Program-made: the position numbers and the translations under genes
Notes under the pieces: generated by a model
The model's database searches: none
What the model saw: the letters and a program-made list of their open reading frames with translations, nothing else
Told to the model about the DNA's origin: nothing
Shown here: one piece after another, positions 23,699-30,790 of the stretch
Layout of the letters: every line of letters begins with the position of its first letter
Position numbering within the stretch: the stretch's first letter is position 1
DNA from: Streptomyces canus
Lineage (GTDB): Bacteria > Actinomycetota > Actinomycetes > Streptomycetales > Streptomycetaceae
Assembly: GCF_001514145.1 (NCBI RefSeq)
Contig: NZ_KQ948662.1
Coordinates: 182,124-246,123 of the forward strand
Length of the DNA: 64,000 nucleotides
Direction of reading: 5' to 3'

Positions 23699-26212
23699 GT
23701 GACCCTCATCGATCAGCTGCCGCCGACCGCCGACCCCGATGCCCTCTACGACGCCTTCGAGTCGTGGGCCGAGGAGCGGGGGCTGACGCTCTACCCCCAT
23801 CAGGAGGAGGCGCTGATCGAGGTGGTCTCCGGCGCGAACGTGATCGTGTCGACGCCCACCGGCTCCGGCAAAAGCATGATCGCGGCGGGTGCGCACTTCG
23901 CCGCCCTCGCCCGTGACGAGGTCACCTTCTACACCGCGCCCATCAAGGCGCTCGTGTCGGAGAAGTTCTTCGAGCTGTGCAAGATGTTCGGCACGGAGAA
24001 CGTCGGCATGCTGACCGGCGACGCATCCGTCAACGCCGACGCTCCCGTCATCTGCTGCACCGCCGAGGTGCTCGCCTCGATCGCGCTGCGCGACGGCAAG
24101 GGCGCGGATGTCGGCCAGGTCGTCATGGACGAGTTCCACTTCTACGCCGAGGCGGACCGCGGCTGGGCCTGGCAGATCCCGATCCTGGAGCTGCCCCAGG
24201 CGCAGTTCATCCTGATGTCGGCCACGCTCGGCGACGTCTCGATGTTCGAGAAGGACCTCACTCGGCGCACCAACCGGCCCACGTCCGTGGTCCGCTCGGC
24301 GACCCGCCCCGTACCGCTCTCCTACGAGTACAAGCTCAGCCCGCTCACCGAGACCCTCACGGAGCTCCTGGAGACCAAGCAGGCGCCCGTCTACATCGTG
24401 CACTTCACGCAGGCGCAGGCGGTGGAGCGGGCGCAGGCGCTGATGAGCATCAACATGTGCTCGCGTGAGGAGAAGGACCAGATCGCCGACCTGATCGGCA
24501 ACTTCCGCTTCACCACCAAGTTCGGCCGCAACCTCTCCCGTTACGTGCGGCACGGCATCGGGGTCCATCACGCCGGCATGCTGCCCAAGTACCGGCGGCT
24601 GGTGGAGAAGCTCGCCCAGGCCGGTCTGCTGAAGGTCATCTGCGGCACGGACACGCTCGGCGTCGGCGTCAACGTGCCCATCCGCACCGTGCTGTTCACG
24701 GCGCTGACCAAGTACGACGGCAACCGTGTCCGCACCCTGCGCGCTCGCGAGTTCCACCAGATCGCGGGCCGCGCGGGCCGGGCGGGCTTCGACACGGCGG
24801 GCTTCGTCGTCGCCCAGGCACCCGAGCACGTCGTCGAGAACGAGAAGGCGCTCGCCAAGGCCGGAGACGACCCGAAGAAGCGCCGCAAGGTCGTCCGCAA
24901 GAAGGCACCCGAGGGCTTCGTCGGCTGGACGGACAACACCTTCGAGAAGCTGATCGCCTCCGAGCCGGAGCCGCTGACGTCCCGCTTCCGCGTCACGCAC
25001 ACGATGCTGCTGTCGGTGATCGCCCGTCCGGGCAACGCCTTCGAGGCGATGCGGCATCTGCTGGAGGACAACCACGAGTCGCGCAAGCAGCAGCTCAAGC
25101 ACATCCGGCGGGCGATCGCCATCTACCGCTCGCTGCTGGACGGCGGCATCGTCGAGAAGCTCGACGAGCCCGACGCAAGCGGCCGCATCGTCCGCCTCAC
25201 CGTGGACCTCCAGCAGGACTTCGCGCTCAACCAGCCGCTGTCCACGTTCGCGCTCGCCGCGTTCGAGCTGCTCGACCCCGAATCGCCGTCCTACGCCCTG
25301 GACATGGTTTCTGTCGTGGAGTCCACCCTGGACGACCCCCGCCAGATCCTCGTCGCCCAGCTGAACAAGGCGAAGGGCGAGGCCGTGGCCGCGATGAAGG
25401 CGGACGGCGTCGAGTACGAGGAGCGCATGGAACGCCTCCAGGACATCACGTACCCGAAGCCCCTGGAGGAGCTCCTCTTCCACGCGTACAACACGTACCG
25501 CAAGAGTCACCCCTGGGTCGGCGACCATCCCCTCTCCCCGAAGTCCGTCATCCGTGACATGTACGAACGGGCCATGTCCTTCACGGAGCTGGTGTCCTTC
25601 TACGAGCTGGCACGCACCGAGGGCATTGTCCTGCGCTACCTCGCAAGTGCCTACAAGACGCTCGACCACAACATCCCGGACGACCTCAAGTCCGAGGATC
25701 TGCAGGACCTGATCGAGTGGCTCGGCGAGACGGTCCGCCAGGTCGACTCCAGCCTCCTGGACGAGTGGGAGCAGCTCGCCAACCCCGAGGAGATGACCGC
25801 CGAGGAGGCTCAGGAGAAAGCCGACGAGGTCAAGCCGGTCACCACCAACGCGCGCGCCTTCCGCGTCCTGGTCCGCAACGCCCTGTTCCGCCGCGTCGAG
25901 CTCGCTGCCCTCGACCAGGTCGAGGAGCTGGGCGAGATGGACGCCGAGGCCGGCTGGGACGCCGACGCGTGGGGCGAGGCCATGGACAAGTACTGGGACG
26001 AGTACGACGACCTCGGCACCGGACCCGACGCCCGCGGTCCCAAGCTGCTGCAGATCGAGGAGGAGCCGCACAACCGGCTGTGGCGCGTACGGCAGACTTT
26101 CGCCGACCCCAACGGCGACCATGACTGGGGCATCAGCGCGGAGATCGACCTCACGGCCTCCGACGCGGAGGGCCGCGCGGTCGTCCGGGTCACCGATGTC
26201 GGCCAGCTGTGA
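23699..26212 (+). CDS. DExH-box helicase with C-terminal DUF3516
   Basis: 837 residues from GTG 23699 (VTLIDQLPPTAD); the start is chosen because family members begin here, but there is no strong ribosome binding site. RecA1 has STPTGSGKSMI (Walker A), APIKALVSEK (Ia), VVMDEFHFY (motif II, DEFH) and MSATLGD (III); RecA2 has GVHHAGMLPKYRR, CGTDTLGVGVNVPIRTV and HQIAGRAGRAGFD (VI). The remaining half is the DUF3516 region seen in actinobacterial Ski2-like RNA helicases. Likely an RNA-remodelling helicase. Followed 19 nt later by a thioesterase gene. Confidence 0.85.
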   Translation: MTLIDQLPPTADPDALYDAFESWAEERGLTLYPHQEEALIEVVSGANVIVSTPTGSGKSMIAAGAHFAALARDEVTFYTAPIKALVSEKFFELCKMFGTENVGMLTGDASVNADAPVICCTAEVLASIALRDGKGADVGQVVMDEFHFYAEADRGWAWQIPILELPQAQFILMSATLGDVSMFEKDLTRRTNRPTSVVRSATRPVPLSYEYKLSPLTETLTELLETKQAPVYIVHFTQAQAVERAQALMSINMCSREEKDQIADLIGNFRFTTKFGRNLSRYVRHGIGVHHAGMLPKYRRLVEKLAQAGLLKVICGTDTLGVGVNVPIRTVLFTALTKYDGNRVRTLRAREFHQIAGRAGRAGFDTAGFVVAQAPEHVVENEKALAKAGDDPKKRRKVVRKKAPEGFVGWTDNTFEKLIASEPEPLTSRFRVTHTMLLSVIARPGNAFEAMRHLLEDNHESRKQQLKHIRRAIAIYRSLLDGGIVEKLDEPDASGRIVRLTVDLQQDFALNQPLSTFALAAFELLDPESPSYALDMVSVVESTLDDPRQILVAQLNKAKGEAVAAMKADGVEYEERMERLQDITYPKPLEELLFHAYNTYRKSHPWVGDHPLSPKSVIRDMYERAMSFTELVSFYELARTEGIVLRYLASAYKTLDHNIPDDLKSEDLQDLIEWLGETVRQVDSSLLDEWEQLANPEEMTAEEAQEKADEVKPVTTNARAFRVLVRNALFRRVELAALDQVEELGEMDAEAGWDADAWGEAMDKYWDEYDDLGTGPDARGPKLLQIEEEPHNRLWRVRQTFADPNGDHDWGISAEIDLTASDAEGRAVVRVTDVGQL

Positions 26213-26231
26213 GCACAGGAGAATCCCACCC

Positions 26232-27098
26232 ATGACGAACCCGGCCGAGAAGCTCGTCGACCTGCTCGACCTGGAGCAGATCGAGGTCAACATCTTCCGT
26301 GGCCGAAGCCCGCACGAGTCTCTCCAGCGGGTCTTCGGCGGCCAGGTGGCGGGCCAGGCGCTGGTGGCCGCCGCCCGCACCACGGAAGGCGACCGCCCGG
26401 TGCACTCGCTGCACGCGTACTTCCTGCGCCCTGGCCGGCCCGGCGTACCGATCGTGTACCAGGTCGAGCGGGTGCGGGACGGACGGTCCTTCACCACGCG
26501 CCGGGTCACCGCCGTGCAGCAGGGCCGCACGATCTTCAATCTCACCGCCTCCTTTCACAAGCCTGAGGAAGGTCCCTTCGAGCACCAGCTGCCGCCCGCG
26601 CGCAAGGTCCCGGCCCCGGAGTCCCTGCCGAGGGTCGGCGACGAGATCCGGGAGCATCTGGGCGAACTGCCCGAGCAGTTGGAGCGGATGGCGCGTCGCC
26701 AGCCCTTCGACATCCGGTATGTGGACCGGCTGCGCTGGAGCGCCGAGGAGGTCAAGGACGCCGAGCCGCGCAGCGCGGTGTGGATGCGCGCGGTCGGGCC
26801 GCTCGGGGACGACCCGGTCGTGCACACCTGCGCGCTGACCTACGCGAGCGACATGACCCTCCTGGACGCCGTCCGCATCCCGGTCCAGCCCCTGTGGGGG
26901 CCGCGGAGCTTCGACATCGCGTCGCTGGATCACGCCATGTGGTTCCACCGGCCGTTCCGCGCGGACGAGTGGTTCCTGTACGACCAGGAGTCACCTATCG
27001 CGACGGGCGGACGCGGTCTGGCTCGCGGCCGGATCTACGACCTGGAGGGACGTCTGCTGGTGTCCGTCGTCCAGGAAGGCTTGTTCCGGCCGCTGTAG
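26232..27098 (+). CDS. tesB: acyl-CoA thioesterase II (TesB)
   Basis: 288 residues; ATG 26232 preceded by AGGAG. Double hot-dog fold: FGGQVAGQALVAAART and SLHAYFLRPG in the first half, RRVTAVQQGRTIFNL, then ALTYASDMTLLDA, SLDHAMWFHRPFRADEWFLYDQES in the second, including the Asp, Thr/Ser and Gln residues used in catalysis. Hydrolyses acyl-CoA to free acid and CoA. 19 nt after the helicase, so cotranscription is likely although functions are unrelated. Its stop is one base from the end of the convergent gene, leaving no room for a separate terminator. Confidence 0.9.
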   Translation: MTNPAEKLVDLLDLEQIEVNIFRGRSPHESLQRVFGGQVAGQALVAAARTTEGDRPVHSLHAYFLRPGRPGVPIVYQVERVRDGRSFTTRRVTAVQQGRTIFNLTASFHKPEEGPFEHQLPPARKVPAPESLPRVGDEIREHLGELPEQLERMARRQPFDIRYVDRLRWSAEEVKDAEPRSAVWMRAVGPLGDDPVVHTCALTYASDMTLLDAVRIPVQPLWGPRSFDIASLDHAMWFHRPFRADEWFLYDQESPIATGGRGLARGRIYDLEGRLLVSVVQEGLFRPL

Positions 27099-27099
27099 G

Positions 27100-27984
27100 T
27101 CAGGAGCTTCTGCGCCGGAGCCAGCCCAGCAGGCCGCGAGTCGGCTCCTCCTGGAGTGTCGACAGGTCCTGCGGCTGGGTGGAGGCTGTCCGCCGGGCCG
27201 TGGGGCGCGGCGCGGGCCGGAATGTCCGGGCGTCCTCCAAGGCGCGGATCAGGTCGGTCCTGAGCCATTCGATCTCGTCCGGGTGGTCCGCCGTCATGAT
27301 CTTCTCGATGAGGTGCGCGGCGGGCGATCCCTGTGCGCCCTGGGCCGGTGGTCCCGGCCGGAAGCGACCCAGATGGGATCGCTCGTACGGGTCGGGGACG
27401 AGCTCCGCGATCTGTACGAGGTCGAGGAAGGCGGCAAGGGCTCCTGCGCTCTCCCAGGGGTCTTCGGCGAGCCGCAAGAGGAATCCGCGGTGGCGCCCCC
27501 GCCAGTTGCGGGCCCGCAGGTCCACGCCCGCGTCCAGCATGTCGCGCAGTCCTTCGGGCATACGGCGTGCGGTCAGCAGCGGGGTGTTCTCCCCGACTGT
27601 CGTGAACTCCTCGAGTTCGTCGGCGAGATACAGCCACACCACGGCTCGGTACCGGTTGAGATAGAAGCGCACCGGCGAGAACAGGCCCAGGCGGGCCAGG
27701 CGGGTGAACCTGCCCGCAGGGACGTCCATGACCTTGGCGCCCTCGGTGGTGCCCACGACCCGCACACGCTGAAGCAGCCAGTCCGGAAAACCGTCCGCCG
27801 CCCGCAGCCGGTCGATCTCGGAGCCGGTGACACGTCGCCCGCCGCCTCCTTCGTCGGGCACGGTCCGGATCTGCCCGAGGTGCACCGCGAGGTCGAACTC
27901 GCTTCGCTTCAGACCCAGTTCCCGGGCGGCTCGGCTGGGTGTGTGCGCCTGGTGATGGCGTTGGGTGATCAGGCTGCCCGACAT
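27100..27984 (-). CDS. DUF6397 family protein
   Basis: 294 residues from ATG 27984, preceded by GGGGGAGAG. The start region TPSRAARELGLKRSEFDLAV followed by RTVPDEGGGGRRV looks like a helix-turn-helix-like or winged N-terminus, then GTTEGAKVMDV and RFTRLARLGLFSPVRFYLNRYRAVVWLYLADEL. This pattern fits the Streptomyces family DUF6397; function unknown. The C-terminus is a basic, Thr/Pro-rich tail ending LLGWLRRRSS. Convergent with tesB; 125 nt upstream comes the end of a Roadblock gene that reads toward it. A TTATCCACA-type box lies in that gap. Confidence 0.65.
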   Translation of the reverse strand: MSGSLITQRHHQAHTPSRAARELGLKRSEFDLAVHLGQIRTVPDEGGGGRRVTGSEIDRLRAADGFPDWLLQRVRVVGTTEGAKVMDVPAGRFTRLARLGLFSPVRFYLNRYRAVVWLYLADELEEFTTVGENTPLLTARRMPEGLRDMLDAGVDLRARNWRGRHRGFLLRLAEDPWESAGALAAFLDLVQIAELVPDPYERSHLGRFRPGPPAQGAQGSPAAHLIEKIMTADHPDEIEWLRTDLIRALEDARTFRPAPRPTARRTASTQPQDLSTLQEEPTRGLLGWLRRRSS

Positions 27985-28109
27985 GGTCGCTCTCCCCCTG
28001 GAGTCATCGCTCACGCTGTGTGCGTTCGCCGTGACAAAAACCGTAACCGGTGGGGCGAGATGCGTGGCGAGCCTGTGGATAACTCCTCGTGGACCTAAGA
28101 ACGCGCAGG

Positions 28110-28523
28110 TCAGAGGTCCGGCGCCGGGCTCCGCTCGGGTTGGCGGGCGTCCACGTCGAGGTGCTCGCCGACCCGGTTGACGAGCAGCGTCATCTCGTAG
28201 GCGATCTGGCCGATGTCGGCGTCCGAGCCGCTGAGTACGCACAGGCAGCTGCCGGTGCCCGCCGCGGTGACGAAGAGCACCGCGTCGTCGAACTCGATCA
28301 TCGTCTGCCGTACTTTGCCCGCGCCGAAGTGGCGTCCCGAGCCCTTGGCCAGGCTGTGCAGTCCGGACGAGACGGCGGCGAGATGTTCCGCGTCCTCACG
28401 GCGCAGCCCCGTGCTGGCGCCCGTGACCAGCCCGTCGTTGGACAGCACCAGCGCGTGCCGCACATGGTCGACGCGCTCGGTCAGATCGTCCAGCAGCCAG
28501 CCGAGCCCCTGCTTCTCCGGCAT
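28110..28523 (-). CDS. orphan Roadblock/LC7 (CvnB-like) protein
   Basis: 137 residues from ATG 28523. The Roadblock/LC7 fold motifs GWLLDDLTERVDHVRHALV, LSNDGL, REDAEHLAAVSSGLHSLAKG and the late IAYEMTLLVNRVGEHL are clear. Very similar to the CvnB of the conservon 2 kb away, sharing long identical stretches, which points to local duplication. CvnB proteins interact with the CvnD GTPase and sensor; this copy lies outside the operon, separated by an F420 oxidoreductase gene, so it may compete with or substitute for the operon copy. Confidence 0.85.
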   Translation of the reverse strand: MPEKQGLGWLLDDLTERVDHVRHALVLSNDGLVTGASTGLRREDAEHLAAVSSGLHSLAKGSGRHFGAGKVRQTMIEFDDAVLFVTAAGTGSCLCVLSGSDADIGQIAYEMTLLVNRVGEHLDVDARQPERSPAPDL

Positions 28524-28617
28524 GTGTCCCGTCTCCCCGTGTGACGTCTCCTCCTGCCCGGAGGATCTCCACACAAGCCTTCCCCACGGCCGTCGACGGG
28601 GCAAGGAGAATGGGGAC

Positions 28618-29046
28618 ATGGCACAGAAGATGACCGATGAGGAATGGCGGGAGTTCGTCTCGCACGGCACCCGCACCGGCAAGTTGTCGACCGTCCGGGC
28701 CGACGGGAGCCCGCATGTGGCACCGGTCTGGTTCGTACTCGACGGTGACGACGTGGTGTTCAACACCGGCAAGGCCACCGTGAAGGGACGCAACCTGGCG
28801 CGGGACGGACGCGTCGCCCTGTGCGTGGACGACGACCGGCCGCCCTTCGACTACGTGGTGCTCCGGGGCCAGGCCCGGATCTCGGAGGATCTCGACGAGG
28901 TCAGGCACTGGGCCGGGCGGATCGGGGCGCGGTACATGGGCGAGGAACGGGCCGAGGAGTTCGGCGCCCGCAACGGCGTCCCGGGAGAACTCCTCGTCCG
29001 CGTGCAGATCGACAAGGTGCTGGCGGAGAAGGCCGTCGCGGAGTGA
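28618..29046 (+). CDS. PPOX-class F420-dependent oxidoreductase
   Basis: 142 residues; AAGGAG stands 9 nt before ATG 28618. Split-barrel flavin/F420-binding fold: GKLSTVRADGSPHVAPVWF, then FNTGKATVKGRNL, RVALCVDDDRPPFDYV and the C-terminal RIGARYMG. These are the features of Rv1155/PPOX-type F420-dependent reductases. Divergent from the Roadblock gene (94 nt) and convergent with cvnD. Substrate unknown; biliverdin- or quinone-type reductions are known in the family. Confidence 0.85.
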   Translation: MAQKMTDEEWREFVSHGTRTGKLSTVRADGSPHVAPVWFVLDGDDVVFNTGKATVKGRNLARDGRVALCVDDDRPPFDYVVLRGQARISEDLDEVRHWAGRIGARYMGEERAEEFGARNGVPGELLVRVQIDKVLAEKAVAE

Positions 29047-29076
29047 CGTGCCGGTGAGCGGGCCCCTCCCCCTTGG

Positions 29077-29682
29077 TCAGCCCACCGAATCGAGCAGCCG
29101 GGCGGTGTGCATCCGCCCGGCGTACTCGACCAGTCGGATCAGCACCTCCTTGCCCGAGTCACGGTCCCGTGCGTCACAGAGCACCACGGGTGTGCCCTGG
29201 TCGAGGTCGAGAGCGCGCGAGACGTCGTGGGCGCCGTAGGTGCGGGCACCGGTGAAGCAGTTGACGGCCACCACGAAGGGGATGTGGCGGTGCTCGAAGT
29301 AGTCCACGGCCGGGAAGCAGTCCTCCAGGCGGCGGGTGTCCGCGAGGACGACGGCGCCCAGGGCTCCTTGCGACAACTCGTCCCACAGGAACCAGAAGCG
29401 GTCCTGTCCCGGGGTGCCGAAGAGGTAGAGGGACAGGCCGGAGCGGATCGTGATGCGTCCGAAGTCCATGGCGACCGTGGTGGTGACCTTCTGGTCCACA
29501 CCGTCGGTGTCGTCCACCAACTGGCCCGCCTCGCTGAGCAGTTCCTCCGTGCGCAGCGGCCTGATCTCGCTGACGGCGCCCACCAGGGTGGTCTTGCCCA
29601 CGCCGAAACCGCCGGCGACCAGTATCTTCAGCGCGAGGGCGGTCGTCTCGCCGCCCTGGGCATCGGAGTTCTCGGAGACCAT
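29077..29682 (-). CDS. cvnD: conservon GTPase CvnD
   Basis: 201 residues. P-loop GGFGVGKTT near residues 24-32, DFGRITI and switch-II-like GTPGQDRFW, with NCFTGARTY in the position of NKxD: the small Ras-like ATP/GTP-binding protein of actinobacterial conservons. Last gene of the cvnABCD set, read leftward. Unlike most conservons, in which cvnC and cvnD are close or overlap, here 198 nt separate them. CvnD works with CvnA-C as a membrane-associated signalling complex resembling eukaryotic G-protein modules. Confidence 0.9.
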   Translation of the reverse strand: MVSENSDAQGGETTALALKILVAGGFGVGKTTLVGAVSEIRPLRTEELLSEAGQLVDDTDGVDQKVTTTVAMDFGRITIRSGLSLYLFGTPGQDRFWFLWDELSQGALGAVVLADTRRLEDCFPAVDYFEHRHIPFVVAVNCFTGARTYGAHDVSRALDLDQGTPVVLCDARDRDSGKEVLIRLVEYAGRMHTARLLDSVG

Positions 29683-29880
29683 CGATCACTTCTCTCGGGA
29701 GGGCCGGCAACGGGCGGCGACGTCGGTACGGGGTCGCGAAGGCAGCATCATGACAACTGGAGCTCCCCTTCGAGTGGTTGGACCGCTTATTGCCTGTTCT
29801 GGCCGACTCGCGCCCGATCGGTGTCGGAAAGAGTGCACGAGTCGGTGCCGTACTGGACCGCGGTGGTTCTGAACGTTCAT

Positions 29881-30294
29881 CTACAGCGCCCGGAGCCCTT
29901 CGATCACCTCGCGCAGAATCCGTTCGTCGGGCAGCTGCGCGGGCGGCACCGGGCGGCTGACGGTGACACAGCCGAGTTCCAGGAGGTCTCCCAGGAGCAC
30001 CCTGACCACGCCCACGGGCAGGTCGGCGCCGGCGGAGAGTTCCGCCACCGACTGCGTCTCCGTACGGCACAGGTCGATCAGGGCACGGTGTTCCGGCCCG
30101 AGCGAAGTGTCGTCGCCGGCTCCGGGTGCGCCCACGTCCAGGGTGACAAGGGCGATCAGGTCGAAACGCACCCCGGTGGGGCCGGGTTTGGTGCGTCCGC
30201 CCGTCATCGCGTAGGGGCGGACGAGGGGCCCGGCCTCGCCGTCGTACCACTGGCTGCCCGGTTCGTACGGGACGCCCTCCATGTCCTCGGTCAT
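29881..30294 (-). CDS. cvnC: conservon DUF742 protein CvnC
   Basis: 137 residues. The DUF742 pattern is plain: GPLVRPYAMTGGRT near the N-terminus, FDLIALVTL, LGPEHRALIDLC, VAELSAGADLPVGVVRVLLGDL (winged-helix-like) and the end LREVIEGLRAL. It follows cvnB by 22 nt and lies upstream of cvnD. CvnC is the DNA-binding-like partner of the conservon, with unknown target. Confidence 0.9.
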   Translation of the reverse strand: MTEDMEGVPYEPGSQWYDGEAGPLVRPYAMTGGRTKPGPTGVRFDLIALVTLDVGAPGAGDDTSLGPEHRALIDLCRTETQSVAELSAGADLPVGVVRVLLGDLLELGCVTVSRPVPPAQLPDERILREVIEGLRAL

Positions 30295-30316
30295 CTGAGC
30301 CGACCGCCCTTCCCTC

Positions 30317-30790
30317 TCATCCCGCCGCAGGGGGCCGCGCGCCCACGCGCGGTGGCGTGTAGAGGTGCTCGCCGACCCTCTTGACCAGCCGTGCCATCTC
30401 GTAGGCGACCAGGCCTATGTCCGCGGTAGCAGCGGTGAGGACGGCAAGACAGGAGCCGTCTCCCGCAGCGGCCACGAACAGGAAGCCGTCGTCCATCTCG
30501 ACCATGGTCTGGCGCACTCCCCCGGCACCGAAGTGCCGGCCCGCCCCCTTGGCCAGGCTGTGGAAGCCGGAGGAGACCGCGGCGAGGTGTTCCGCGTCCT
30601 CGCGGCGCAGGTCCGTCGAGGCCCCCACGGCGAGGCCGTCGTTGGAGAGCACCACGGCATGCCGCACCTCGCTCACCCGCAGCACCAAGTCGTCCAGCAA
30701 CCAGTCGAGTTCGCCGGACCTTCCCCACTCCCGGCTTCGTTCGCGCGGGGGGACTCCCATGTCGGCCCTCGTGCTCGGGTCCTGGATCAT
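30317..30790 (-). CDS. cvnB: conservon Roadblock/LC7 protein CvnB
   Basis: 157 residues; start codon overlaps the cvnA stop by 4 nt (ATGA on the minus strand). Roadblock fold with DWLLDDLVLRVSEVRHAVVL, SNDGLAVGASTDLRREDAEH and a C-terminal GLVAYEMARLVKRVGEHL. In conservons it bridges the CvnA sensor and CvnD GTPase. The copy at 28110-28523 is a near paralogue. Confidence 0.9.
   Translation of the reverse strand: MIQDPSTRADMGVPPRERSREWGRSGELDWLLDDLVLRVSEVRHAVVLSNDGLAVGASTDLRREDAEHLAAVSSGFHSLAKGAGRHFGAGGVRQTMVEMDDGFLFVAAAGDGSCLAVLTAATADIGLVAYEMARLVKRVGEHLYTPPRVGARPPAAG

Noticed and set aside
21734..26545. 1603-codon open frame on the minus strand
   Set aside because: It is antisense to DUF5709, rpmE2, the helicase and tesB, runs through part of a real minus gene in another frame, and its protein is a low-complexity GC-driven shadow. 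GC-rich codons leave antisense frames open.
28074..28082. single TTATCCACA-type DnaA box (minus strand)
   Set aside because: One isolated 9-mer in a gap is within chance expectation; only the paired boxes at 54241 were kept.
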